64,000 nucleotides of DNA. It comes from Deltaproteobacteria bacterium (GTDB lineage Bacteria; Desulfobacterota; DSM-4660; Desulfatiglandales; Desulfatiglandaceae). The translations under genes and the position numbers were made by a program. The DNA lies in the NCBI GenBank assembly GCA_019307815.1, contig JAFDIV010000001.1:124001-188000 (forward strand). The letters run 5' to 3'. Below the pieces are notes generated by a model, which was not told where the DNA came from, searched no databases, and saw only the letters and a program-made list of their open reading frames with translations. Every line of letters starts with the position of its first letter. Positions within the stretch are counted from its first letter, which is position 1. Positions 21,254-30,273 of this stretch are shown here, in pieces.

Positions 21254-22567
21254 TTACTTGCCCCTAGGGTAAGTCTTCCCCTGCATGAGGCGCTCTTTCC
21301 CCTTGATCTGGGCCATCACCTGCTTGATGTTCATCTTTGGGGTGGTGAAGATCCTGACCAGCACAGGATGAAGGCCGAAGCTGGGATCCAGCTCCCCGGC
21401 GCCTGGTTCGAATTTCACGATCCCTGCCCTTGCACCCATATTGCTCCCAAAAGGACCCAGAGGACCCATGGGACTGATGCAGACGTTCTGGAAGGAAGTT
21501 TTGAGCATGGTGTCCATGACCTTTTCATGGTCTTTGGTACCCGCTATCTCAAAGGCCTTGATGGCCCAATACACCGCCTGATAGTAGTTATTGGTGTATG
21601 CCTCTGGGTATGCGTCTTTACCGTACTCGGCCTTCCACTTCTTTACGAACTCCTTCCAGGCTGCGCTACCCGGATCATGATCAGCCAGGGTGTAAATGTT
21701 CCTTGCACCCTTCACACCAGTAATCTTGGCGCCCCCCATGTTGGAATACGTGGTACCATAAAGGAAGTATTTAGGCTTGGCGCCGGCTGCGGCCAGTTGC
21801 TTGGCGGCGCTGAACCAGCCAGCCCCAGAATAGGGGCAGAACAAGGCGTCGGGCTTGGCATCCTTTATGATTTGAACCTCAGTGGAGTAGTCTGTCTTGT
21901 CCAGTGGGGTGTAAAGCACTGGCACGATCTCAAAAGGCCTTCCATGCTTCTCCCAGTAATCCTTAAGACCAAGACTGTTGCTGTAGCCCCAGTCGTAGTC
22001 CCCGCCCAAGAAGGCGACTCTTTTGGCGCCCATTTCATGAAAAAATTTGCCCGCAAGCTGCCCGGCAAAGAAGCTGGCGTAGCCGTAATAGGCAACCCAT
22101 TTGCTCACCGGTACATTCCCCGGGGGCATGTACTTGGTGACGCTCAAGTGGCCGCCTATGAAGTAAGGAAGCTTATACTTGGGAGCCTCCTTGCAGGGCA
22201 CCCGAATGGTGGTCTCCAGGGCTGCCCCGGCAGCGATGTCGGGCTTCCAAATCTGTACCTCTCTCCTTAGCTTTCGTGAAAAGACCGATGGTTTGGTTTC
22301 GATGTCGATAACCTTATACTCGACCCTGGAAAAGCCCCTAATCCCTGCAGCGTTGATCTCTTTGACCGCCAACCGCATGGCTCGATCATAGGCCGGCCCG
22401 ATGTTTCCCGCTGCCCCTGACTGAGACACTGTGCCCAACAGCCGTATGACCTTGTCCTCGGCCTTTACTGGCGGTGTGGGAGCCAAAAAGACCAGCAGCA
22501 GCAAGCCAACCAAGGCCCCAAGAATCCCTTTCCCCATTTGTTTTTGGAAGATACTGGAATAGATCAT
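21254..22567 (-). CDS. branched-chain amino acid-type ABC transporter substrate-binding protein
   Basis: Signal peptide; VIRLLGTVSQSGAAGNIGPAYDRAMRLAVKEINAAGI. Confidence 0.88.
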   Translation of the reverse strand: MIYSSIFQKQMGKGILGALVGLLLLVFLAPTPPVKAEDKVIRLLGTVSQSGAAGNIGPAYDRAMRLAVKEINAAGIRGFSRVEYKVIDIETKPSVFSRKLRREVQIWKPDIAAGAALETTIRVPCKEAPKYKLPYFIGGHLSVTKYMPPGNVPVSKWVAYYGYASFFAGQLAGKFFHEMGAKRVAFLGGDYDWGYSNSLGLKDYWEKHGRPFEIVPVLYTPLDKTDYSTEVQIIKDAKPDALFCPYSGAGWFSAAKQLAAAGAKPKYFLYGTTYSNMGGAKITGVKGARNIYTLADHDPGSAAWKEFVKKWKAEYGKDAYPEAYTNNYYQAVYWAIKAFEIAGTKDHEKVMDTMLKTSFQNVCISPMGPLGPFGSNMGARAGIVKFEPGAGELDPSFGLHPVLVRIFTTPKMNIKQVMAQIKGKERLMQGKTYPRGK

Positions 22568-22787
22568 TTCCCCTCCTCCTTTCTTGTGTGTGACAGGTAT
22601 GGTTGGCCTGCCAGAAAAGGTTGGACTCGTTATCCCCTAGACTCACAATATGGGAGGGGATGATAGGCTCCCGTTTGCAGGCGCCCCGCCCCCTCAACAG
22701 ATTCTGTTGAGCTGTATCAATCCGCGGAACGGCCTATAGAGAATGTGCGCATTTACCTGGGCAAATAACAGGTTCTGGGCGGACGAT

Positions 22788-23087
22788 TCAGCTCGGACCC
22801 GAATCAATATTGTTCACCTGAGTTAAAACCAGCGACTCCAGGAAATCCTTGAACTCCTCTTCTGTGCTCATGACAGTGTGCTTGCCTTCTTCGATCATGG
22901 CGCGAATTGAAGAAAGCCTGTCGCTGGCCACGCCGGCCCCTTCCAGAATTCGAATCAGCCAACTGGCCGACTCCACAAGGCGGAATGGGCCATAGCGAGC
23001 TGGTTCCTCCAATAGATTCCTAGCAGAAACTATGATATAGGAAACCAGCTCAAAAATTTCTTTTTCAAGAACAATCCTGTCCACCAT
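22788..23087 (-). CDS. conserved small protein (possibly DUF6092-like)
   Basis: 99 aa ORF in operon; ELVSYIIVSARNLLEEPARYGPFRLVESASWLIRILE. Confidence 0.6.
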   Translation of the reverse strand: MVDRIVLEKEIFELVSYIIVSARNLLEEPARYGPFRLVESASWLIRILEGAGVASDRLSSIRAMIEEGKHTVMSTEEEFKDFLESLVLTQVNNIDSGPS

Positions 23088-23688
23088 AGGTTTCCCACCA
23101 AATGAGTTCCTCGAACTTGCGAGGAGGGGGCGGGGGATTCGCTGCCGGGTGACCTACGCTAACTATGAGCTGGGGGAGGATATGATCAGGGAGTTTCAAG
23201 ATTCTGCCTACAGCTCCGGGGTGAAAAGAAGCGACTACACAGGTGCCCAAGCCCATTTCATAGGCGGCCAGCAGTATATTCTGGGCGGCCATGGCCGAGT
23301 CCATCTTTGCCAGCGACTCTTTGCCCATTTTGCCTCCCTTGCGTTCTGCCAAGGCCAAATCCTGGGCAATGACGATCGCCGCCGGCGGTCTGCCCAGGAG
23401 TCCAGGGCTGACCATTCTGAGCCTTCTCATCCTTTCTGGGTCGGTGACCACCACGAAACGCCAAGTTTGGGCATTACCCCCGGAAGGGGCCCAAACCGCG
23501 GCATCCAAAAGTTTCAACAGGGCCTCCTTGCCCACTGGCTGGCCGGTAAACTTACGCACACTGCGCCGACCTTTAATGGCCGCCATTACATCCATGGCCC
23601 CTTTCCCTTTATCTTTTTGCTTTCGGCCCCTTAAGCTGGCCCGCCCTACATTCCGACCCAAAAGCCCACTATGGAGGAAGGCAGGCAA
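23065..23688 (-). CDS. nitroreductase family protein (start likely at the MDVMAAIKGRRSVRKF methionine)
   Basis: AIKGRRSVRKFTGQPV...AAVWAPSGGNAQTWRFVVVTD...GLGTCVVASFHP. Confidence 0.88.
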   Translation of the reverse strand: MPAFLHSGLLGRNVGRASLRGRKQKDKGKGAMDVMAAIKGRRSVRKFTGQPVGKEALLKLLDAAVWAPSGGNAQTWRFVVVTDPERMRRLRMVSPGLLGRPPAAIVIAQDLALAERKGGKMGKESLAKMDSAMAAQNILLAAYEMGLGTCVVASFHPGAVGRILKLPDHILPQLIVSVGHPAANPPPPPRKFEELIWWETYGGQDCS

Positions 23689-23709
23689 GCCGGATGACAG
23701 ACACCTGGA

Positions 23710-24177
23710 TCAGAGGACATACCGAAGCTGCCAATGGACCCCTCTTTCGCAAAAGAAGGTCTCAACCGCCAGAAGACCATCCACTTTTGGGAGTTCCTCA
23801 AATATGAATCTCTCGTGTGAGAACTCTTGATTAAAGAACATGACGGCCATGATATCATAGCGTCCGCTCACACAACTTGCCATGACCACCCCTTTCATGT
23901 TTCCAATCTGCTCAAGAACTTGAGCCACCTTACTTGGTACCGCCTTAAAGGCCATGAACGCCGAGTAATGCCCTGACACTGCTTTGGGGTCCACAAGCCC
24001 GATTATCTGCAGTACGCCGGCCTTGAGAAGCTTATTAACCCGGTTCCGAACGGTGTTGGTGGTCATTCCCAGATCCTTGGCGATTTCAGCGTAGGGCTTG
24101 CGCCCGTTCCACAGGTGGCGGATGATCGCCAGATTGATCTCATCCATATTGGCAACCTTTGGAGTTTTCAATTTCAA
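23710..24177 (-). CDS. Lrp/AsnC family transcriptional regulator
   Basis: MDEINLAIIRHLWNGRKPYAEIAKDLGMTTNTVRNRVNKLLKAGVLQIIGLVDPK. Confidence 0.92.
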   Translation of the reverse strand: MKLKTPKVANMDEINLAIIRHLWNGRKPYAEIAKDLGMTTNTVRNRVNKLLKAGVLQIIGLVDPKAVSGHYSAFMAFKAVPSKVAQVLEQIGNMKGVVMASCVSGRYDIMAVMFFNQEFSHERFIFEELPKVDGLLAVETFFCERGVHWQLRYVL

Positions 24178-24443
24178 ATTGCTTATTGCTTACCCTTTTA
24201 GATTATTTTGCATTTGTCAAGAAAAAAATATTTTTTTTTAGCAAATACCAAAAAATTTAAAAAAAAAGAGCCACTTTCCTCATTTTTCCGGACGCCATCT
24301 GAAAAGTGGTTTCCCAGCACTCTGGCCATGACCGAGCAGCACCGGTTAGGGCCTCCGGGGGCAGGGTGTGACCCCTGATGCGGATCTCCAGGTCCTTGAA
24401 CCCGGTAAAACCCAAAAGCCTCTTTTAAATTTCTCTGTGATTT

Positions 24444-25730
24444 TTACCGCTCCAGCAATTCGGAGCAAATTCGATTCCAGGTGATCCAGAATCCCGGGTA
24501 GGATTTGTTTACGCAAGATTGATTCTTGATTACCATGTCAGGAAGTTTTAGCCCTATTACTGCAAGGCTCATGGCGAGGCGGTGGTCGTCGTGTGGATCG
24601 GTAGCTTCAGGTTTCAAAGGATATCCACCATGTATCACGAGACCGTCTTCAAGTTCATCAACCCTTCCCCCCAAGAGTTTCCACTGGGTTGCAATGGTAT
24701 GCAAACGATCGCTTTCCTTGTGACGTAAATGGGCGACGTTTCGGATGGACGTCCTGCCTTCTGCAAAGAGGGAGACGGCCGCCAGCGTGGGCACCATGTC
24801 GGGCATCTGGCTCAAGTCCGCCTCTATGGCCCTGAGATGTGCACCCCGTACGGTTACCTGGTCTTTTTCCCTTTTTACTTGGCATCCCATTTCCTCCAGA
24901 AGATTAAGAAACCCGATATCCCCCTGCCTGGTGCTGTAAGGATATATGTTTTCGGTGATAACTTGGCCGCCTGTGACAGCGGCTGCGGCCCAAAAATAGG
25001 ATGCGGAAGAGACATCGCCCTCGATGGTAAGGTCCTGTCCAGTATACCTCTGGCCCGCTGGAATCCTGAAATATTTGTATCCCTTCCGCTCGACCGATAC
25101 ACCGAACCTCTCCATTACATCCAAGGTAAGGTCGATGTAGGGAAGAGAGACCCGATCCCCCGTCACCTCGATTTCCACGTCCCTTTGGGCATAGGGGGCA
25201 CACAATAGGATCGAGGAGACAAACTGGCTGCTTTGGGTGGCATCCACGGTGGCGCCTCCCCCGCTAATCCCTTCTCCCCGCACCAGAACAGGCGGAAAAC
25301 CGGGTTTTCCAAGAGATTGTGCGCTTACACCGAGTTGGGCCAAGGCTTTTATCAGGTCACTTATGGGCCGCTCGTTCAAACGGGGGCTGCCGGTGAGGAT
25401 AACATTTCCCCGTGCAAGTGCTGCAACGCTCAAAAGCAGTCGAAGGGAGGTGCCACTGTTACCTAGGTATATCTCCTCTTTGGCTGGTGGCACACAAAGA
25501 TCTCCTGCCGATCCTGTCACCTGAAGCCTTCCTTCACCAAAGGAGATATCCACTCCCAGCCGAGCCAGGGCTTCGGTTGTATAAATCGTGTCATCACACC
25601 GGAGGAAATTCCTAATATGGCTTTCTCCCTTTCCAAGGGCTGCAGCTATTGCAGCCCTGTGGCTTATGCTTTTGGATCCTGGGATCCTGATCCTTGCATT
25701 GACCTTTTCTGTTGATTTTAGTTCCTTCAT
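24444..25730 (-). CDS. aroA: 3-phosphoshikimate 1-carboxyvinyltransferase
   Basis: IRIPGSKSISHRAAIAAALG; LGNSGTSLRLL; DMVPTLAAVSLFAEG; HKESDRL; DPHDDHRLAMS; start ATG 25730. Confidence 0.94.
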   Translation of the reverse strand: MKELKSTEKVNARIRIPGSKSISHRAAIAAALGKGESHIRNFLRCDDTIYTTEALARLGVDISFGEGRLQVTGSAGDLCVPPAKEEIYLGNSGTSLRLLLSVAALARGNVILTGSPRLNERPISDLIKALAQLGVSAQSLGKPGFPPVLVRGEGISGGGATVDATQSSQFVSSILLCAPYAQRDVEIEVTGDRVSLPYIDLTLDVMERFGVSVERKGYKYFRIPAGQRYTGQDLTIEGDVSSASYFWAAAAVTGGQVITENIYPYSTRQGDIGFLNLLEEMGCQVKREKDQVTVRGAHLRAIEADLSQMPDMVPTLAAVSLFAEGRTSIRNVAHLRHKESDRLHTIATQWKLLGGRVDELEDGLVIHGGYPLKPEATDPHDDHRLAMSLAVIGLKLPDMVIKNQSCVNKSYPGFWITWNRICSELLER

Positions 25731-25935
25731 TAAGGTATTCCTTGGTTCAGGTTGAACCGAGGTGTCGTTCTTTGTATATCCTAACCTAGAAACCACGTTT
25801 TGGGGACTTTTATTATTTCACCCAATCAATGTGGTTTTGGGCAAAAGGTGGGCCAGAACATAAGGCCCGATCCCCTTTCCTTGTATCGGCCCATGGTACT
25901 TCTTGTGATGTCATAGCAAGTGGGGACATATGAAA

Positions 25936-26928
25936 TTATTTTTCAGTAATTGTTTCATGGACCTTGTAACCAAAATGTCTTCCTTCCTTCTCCACATATC
26001 CCAACACCGTGTTCCCGGCCTTAAGATGGACTACTGAAACTGGATTTCCCTGTGGTGCAACCAGTCGGATGGTCTCGGCATTCTGAACGATTGTACTCAC
26101 AGGCCCATTTGGCCCCGTGGCCTGGATCAGAAGAAGGGGCCTTCTCTCAATCTTCACCCTTCCCACCAAGATCGGGGTGGACTTCCCCTTTGCATTGACC
26201 CCCATAACAAGGTCACCGGCCTTGAGCTCGCACAAGTACCTGGTCTTACCTCCTGGTACCATCACATAGGCATGGACCGGGCCCGCATTAACCCTGAAGG
26301 GTCGGGGGGAAACATAGGGATTTTCCACGCTCTCGCAGTGGATGAGAAACAATCCCTGGCTGCTGTTTCCCACAAGCAGGCCATCACCTTCTTTCATCAT
26401 GGTGCAGGTGTCCACACAAACCCTGTCACCCATTGCGGCAGGGACAACCGATTCAATGGTAAATTCTACAAGGTGCAGGGACTCGTGGCCGGATTTGATC
26501 TTGCCAATAATTTCTTTGACCTTGGCAGGGTTTCTGTCTTCGATAATAATGCCTGCCACCCCCTTTTCCAGGATGCCCAGTGCCGTGTTTGCCTCTTGAG
26601 CGCTGGTTATGGTCACAAAGATATTGTCAGATCGGGCAACCAGATTCTCAAGCGGTATAATGGTCCAGTCCGTGGTGTCCACCACCACCTTTTTGTTGCG
26701 GCTGAGGCAGGCGATTTTTTTCTCGTCTTCGCGGGAGCGGATCTGTGCCCGAACCACATCCTTTTCCCATTTGAGGTCTCCGGCCTTGGCCACCGTAGTG
26801 ATAATCCCCAGCTCCTTGGCTGCCTTTACCTTGTCATCGGGTACGATCACCGCATCTGCCCCTGCCTCGAGGGCGGCTGTCACCAGCTCCTTCTGCCAAG
26901 GATCGGCCTTGACCCAAATCTCCTTCAT
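25936..26928 (-). CDS. 3-dehydroquinate synthase II (archaeal-type AroB')
   Basis: MKEIWVKADPWQKELVTAALEAGADAVIVP...VVVDTTDWTIIPLENLVA...VAGIIIEDRNP...GMGVNAKGKS-like motifs; start ATG 26928. Confidence 0.9.
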   Translation of the reverse strand: MKEIWVKADPWQKELVTAALEAGADAVIVPDDKVKAAKELGIITTVAKAGDLKWEKDVVRAQIRSREDEKKIACLSRNKKVVVDTTDWTIIPLENLVARSDNIFVTITSAQEANTALGILEKGVAGIIIEDRNPAKVKEIIGKIKSGHESLHLVEFTIESVVPAAMGDRVCVDTCTMMKEGDGLLVGNSSQGLFLIHCESVENPYVSPRPFRVNAGPVHAYVMVPGGKTRYLCELKAGDLVMGVNAKGKSTPILVGRVKIERRPLLLIQATGPNGPVSTIVQNAETIRLVAPQGNPVSVVHLKAGNTVLGYVEKEGRHFGYKVHETITEK

Positions 26929-27730
26929 GGTTGCCTTCCTCCTCGGTGAAATACTTCCTGAGGGATAGAAACAGTTCCTCAAAGGCCTTTCTTTGTTTCG
27001 TATTGATTATGTCTGCTAGCTGCTCGCATGTTTTTGTGTAGGACTCGATGAACTGGCTTGAAAATGGATTATCCATCAGCAAAGAGGCAAAAAGATCAAG
27101 TGGTTGACCCAGCATGAATCTGATCCTATCTATCGACTGCCTAAAGACATAGGTGGAATACGCCAAGATGTCCTCCAATCTGTAATTGGAGTCCATGATA
27201 CACGTGGCAAGGACAAGCATGGCAAAATGGTGTGCTCCCTGGATAAGACCCATCAGATGGTCATGGAGCAAAGGATTGAGCATAATGGGTCTTAGGCCGC
27301 TGGCCTTGAGTATTCCGAGGGTCCATCGAAGGCCCTCTTCGCCCCGTCCAGGACAAACCGCTATTGACATAGGGCCCTGAGCTGCTCCATGTTCATGGTT
27401 CGGGCCAAAAAGCGGGTGAAGACCTACCACCTGGGAGTTTGAGCATTTGAGCATGACGGAGAGGGGTAGTGTCTTGATGGATGTTAGATCAACGAGAAGG
27501 CCCTCTTTTGGCACCAAAGGGGCAATCTCCCGTATCACATTCTCTGTATCAGTTATAGGCACCGAGATAACAATCACATCGCACATGGAGACCATCTCTT
27601 TGGGCCTGAGCCTGGTGGACCTACTAGAGCGCATCACCTCCAGGCCAAGATCTTCCAATAGTCTCGCAAACCACGAGCCCATCCTCCCTGTGCCCCCAAC
27701 TATTCCCACCTTCGGCCTGTCTAGTCCCAC
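26834..27730 (-). CDS. tyrA: prephenate dehydrogenase
   Basis: VGIVGGTGRMGSWFARLLEDLGLEV; VVGLHPLFGPNHEHGAAQG; 95 bp 3' overlap with the next gene. Confidence 0.88.
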   Translation of the reverse strand: MGLDRPKVGIVGGTGRMGSWFARLLEDLGLEVMRSSRSTRLRPKEMVSMCDVIVISVPITDTENVIREIAPLVPKEGLLVDLTSIKTLPLSVMLKCSNSQVVGLHPLFGPNHEHGAAQGPMSIAVCPGRGEEGLRWTLGILKASGLRPIMLNPLLHDHLMGLIQGAHHFAMLVLATCIMDSNYRLEDILAYSTYVFRQSIDRIRFMLGQPLDLFASLLMDNPFSSQFIESYTKTCEQLADIINTKQRKAFEELFLSLRKYFTEEEGNHEGDLGQGRSLAEGAGDSRPRGRGRCGDRTR

Positions 27731-28830
27731 GGCTCACCTCCTGCTGGATAGGATCCAAGGTGCTTGAAAAAACAGCACACCTCTTTCATTTCCTTTAAGG
27801 CGCGATCCACATGGGTGTCCTGTTTGTGGCCTTGCATATCCACAAAAAAGAGGTATTCCCATTTTCTTGTGCGTGCAGGCCTCGATTCTATTTTGGTCAT
27901 ATTGATGTTATGCCTAGCCAGTGGTTCAATGGCCCTGTAAAGGCTACCCGGCCTGTGGTGAAGAGAAAATAAAACAGATGTCTTGTTGTTCTCGGAGCGC
28001 TTGGGCTCTCCTTTCCCTATAATGAGGAACCGGGTGACATTGTGGGATGTATCTTCAATGCCTTTTTCCAAAATGGACAGGTTATAGATTTGGGCGGCCA
28101 GCTCGCTTGCAATGGCTGCGGCATCCTCTTTTTCAGCCGCCTTTTGGGCTGCCTCAGATGTGCTTCCTGTCTCCATGATCTTTACCTGGGGCATATTTTC
28201 CTTGATCCACATACGGCACTGGGACAGGGCCATGGGGTGGGAGTAGAGGTATTTGAGGGCTTTTTTATCCCTTTGATTACCTAACAAGTTATGCCTTATC
28301 CGGAGGAAGATCTCACCCTGGACCCTTAAATCATACTCACAAAACAGGTCAAGGGTGTCTCCTACAGTGCCATGGTAGGAGTTTTCAACCGGAACCACCC
28401 CCATGGTGCACAGGTCCTTTTCCACCAGTGAAAAGACATCTTCGATACTTACACCTGGGCACAACTCATGGGCCTGGCCAAGGAACCTAACTCCGGCCTG
28501 ATGGCAAAAACTCCCTTCAGGGCCCAGGTATGCCACCCGGAAGGCCTGCTGCACAGAGCGGCTAGCTGAGATGATTTCCGTAAAGATTGCCCTTATGGCC
28601 TGAGGGGTCAAAAGGCCCCTGCCATGTGCCATGAGCTTACCCATGACCTCCTGCTCTCGGCCGGGGTCAGTGGTGTCCAAGCCCAAAGCTTTTTTGTGTT
28701 TTCCTATTTTCCAAGCAAGTTCCTGTCTTGCTACAAGGAGGGAGAGGATCTTGTTATCGATGCTGTCGATCCGGCCCCTGAGGTTTTCAAGCTGCCACAC
28801 GTTCCTCGCGCCATGTGTGGTTTGTTTCAT
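27721..28830 (-). CDS. pheA: bifunctional chorismate mutase / prephenate dehydratase
   Basis: [98 protein letters not shown]. Confidence 0.93.
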   Translation of the reverse strand: MKQTTHGARNVWQLENLRGRIDSIDNKILSLLVARQELAWKIGKHKKALGLDTTDPGREQEVMGKLMAHGRGLLTPQAIRAIFTEIISASRSVQQAFRVAYLGPEGSFCHQAGVRFLGQAHELCPGVSIEDVFSLVEKDLCTMGVVPVENSYHGTVGDTLDLFCEYDLRVQGEIFLRIRHNLLGNQRDKKALKYLYSHPMALSQCRMWIKENMPQVKIMETGSTSEAAQKAAEKEDAAAIASELAAQIYNLSILEKGIEDTSHNVTRFLIIGKGEPKRSENNKTSVLFSLHHRPGSLYRAIEPLARHNINMTKIESRPARTRKWEYLFFVDMQGHKQDTHVDRALKEMKEVCCFFKHLGSYPAGGEPWD

Positions 28831-29638
28831 TTGTTCCTCCGCCGTTATGGTGCAAGAACTCCAGGGCCTTTTCCACACTTGCCCCCTGGTGGACTATCAT
28901 GGCAAGGGCCGCCACCATCCTGGTGGGATTAGGGTGTTGAAACACGTTCCTACCAATGGATGTACCTGCGGCCCCTGCCTCCATGGCGCCCTTGACCATC
29001 TCAAGCACTGCCCGGTCCGACTCCATCTTGGGCCCTCCTGCAATGATTACAGGCACGTGACATCCTTCTACCACCTCCCTGAAGGTCTCTGGACCTCCTG
29101 TGTAGGAGACCTTCACCACATCAGCTCCAAGCTCTGCCCCTAGGCGGGCTGCATGTTTGATGGCCTCCGGGTCATATTCGTCCCTGATCTTCTCACCCCT
29201 GGGATAGATCATGGCAAGGAGTGGTATGCCCCATTCAGAGGCCCTCTCAGCTATCCGACCCAGATCGGCCAGCATGTCTTTTTCCCTTCCGCTGCCGATA
29301 TTTACATGGACAGATACCCCGTCTGCCCCCAGCTTGATGGCCTCTTCCACGCTGCACACAAGCGTCTTGGCATTGGGCTCAGGGGAAAGGGATGTGCTCC
29401 CCGAAAGATGAATAATTAGCCCCATATCAGAGCCACTTTTCCTGTGGCCCCTTGCCACAAGCCCCTTGTGGACCACAATTGCATTGGCCCCTCCATCTGC
29501 TACCTGCGCCATGGCCTTTTTTATGTCCGAAATTCCCCTAATGGGGCCGGCACTCACACCGTGGTCCATAGGAACGATGACCGTTTTTCCCGTATTCCGG
29601 TCAATGATCCTTGCTAGTCGGATTTCCTTTCCTATCAT
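28787..29638 (-). CDS. 2-amino-3,7-dideoxy-D-threo-hept-6-ulosonate synthase (class I aldolase-like, archaeal-type AroA')
   Basis: [25 protein letters not shown]...[34 protein letters not shown]...[17 protein letters not shown]. Confidence 0.88.
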   Translation of the reverse strand: MIGKEIRLARIIDRNTGKTVIVPMDHGVSAGPIRGISDIKKAMAQVADGGANAIVVHKGLVARGHRKSGSDMGLIIHLSGSTSLSPEPNAKTLVCSVEEAIKLGADGVSVHVNIGSGREKDMLADLGRIAERASEWGIPLLAMIYPRGEKIRDEYDPEAIKHAARLGAELGADVVKVSYTGGPETFREVVEGCHVPVIIAGGPKMESDRAVLEMVKGAMEAGAAGTSIGRNVFQHPNPTRMVAALAMIVHQGASVEKALEFLHHNGGGTNETNHTWREERVAA

Positions 29639-29718
29639 TTTGTCCCTCCTTGCTTAGTGTCATGAAAACCACTGTTTCCTGTCACCCTTGTGCTGCAAGT
29701 AGCTGTGCTATGTATGGC

Positions 29719-29922
29719 CTAGGCTTTTCGCCCTGTTTTACCGGGCTGCCTCTTTCCAAAGGAGATAGCTGTTATGGACGAAAAAAGCCACGGGCTGTAT
29801 GGTTCCACCCGTGGCTTTTTTGCAACACCTTGCCCAAGTGCCACGGGTGGACCCCTCCAATAATGAAACCAAAACTGGTTCATATGAAAGGCATGTTTTT
29901 GGTTCGTATAAATGCTAACCAT
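29719..29922 (-). promoter_or_regulatory. second aro attenuator: aromatic-rich leader ORF and terminator/antiterminator hairpins
   Basis: ORF MVSIYTNQKHAFHMNQFWFHYWRGPPVALG... with AAGGGG SD. TCCACCCGTGGC and GCCACGGGTGGA, on opposite sides, are 12/12 complementary (+ strand arms 29840-29851 and 29804-29815). Terminator AAAAAAGCCACGGG...CCCGTGGCTTTTTT (29781-29821). Confidence 0.7.
29781..29821 (-). terminator. intrinsic terminator of second aro attenuator
   Basis: AAAAAAGCCACGGG-loop-CCCGTGGCTTTTTT. Confidence 0.85.
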
Positions 29923-29986
29923 GGAATCAATTCCCCTTTGTACTTGTGCCGATATTTCTTCTTATTGATTACATTCCCCGTAAAAC

Positions 29987-30022
29987 AAAAAAGCCGTGAG
30001 CTTTTGGTCTGCCCACGGCTTT
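29987..30022 (-). terminator. intrinsic terminator of first aro attenuator
   Basis: minus strand AAAGCCGTGGGCAGACCAAAAGCTCACGGCTTTTTTG, 9-bp stem (one GU) plus U tract. Confidence 0.85.
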
Positions 30023-30042
30023 AAAAAAAATGAAATAGACCA

Positions 30043-30114
30043 TCAGTCCATGGGCAGACCTCCGCATCCCCAAAAATAAAAGTTCCAGCCTTCCCATGAA
30101 CGATTGATGATCAT
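30043..30114 (-). CDS. aromatic amino acid leader peptide MIINRSWEGWNFYFWGCGGLPMD
   Basis: 24-codon ORF with W, W, F, Y, F, W codons. Its last codons GGT CTG CCC ATG G form the arm (30048-30060) complementary to 30006-30018 (12 of 13 plus one GU). Stop TGA directly after the arm. Confidence 0.78.
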   Translation of the reverse strand: MIINRSWEGWNFYFWGCGGLPMD

Positions 30115-30178
30115 TGTGGTAATGTTCCTTCGTTCTGCAGAATTGAATTTTAAATAATTAAAAACCTCCTTAGCTGTT

Positions 30179-30184
30179 TGTCAA
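30179..30184 (-). promoter_or_regulatory. candidate -35 box (TTGACA) for the aro operon
   Basis: minus strand ctcTTGACAaacagctaaggaggttttTAATTAttt; weak -10. Confidence 0.4.
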
Positions 30185-30242
30185 GAGAAAATTTCAACTT
30201 ATTTAAAAAATCATGATACAGATGGAGCGCTAATATTTTTAC

Positions 30243-30273
30243 TTGACAATCTTAAGAGATCTGCTTAGATAAT
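30243..30273 (+). promoter_or_regulatory. candidate trp operon promoter
   Basis: TTGACA at 30243-30248 and TAGATAAT around 30266-30273. Confidence 0.5.

Noticed and set aside
21368-22270. 300-aa plus-strand ORF opposite the substrate-binding protein
   Set aside because: Antisense open frame in GC-biased coding DNA; the minus strand has a signal peptide and family motifs
26272-26949. 225-aa plus-strand ORF opposite DHQ synthase II
   Set aside because: Shadow ORF; product unlike any recognisable protein
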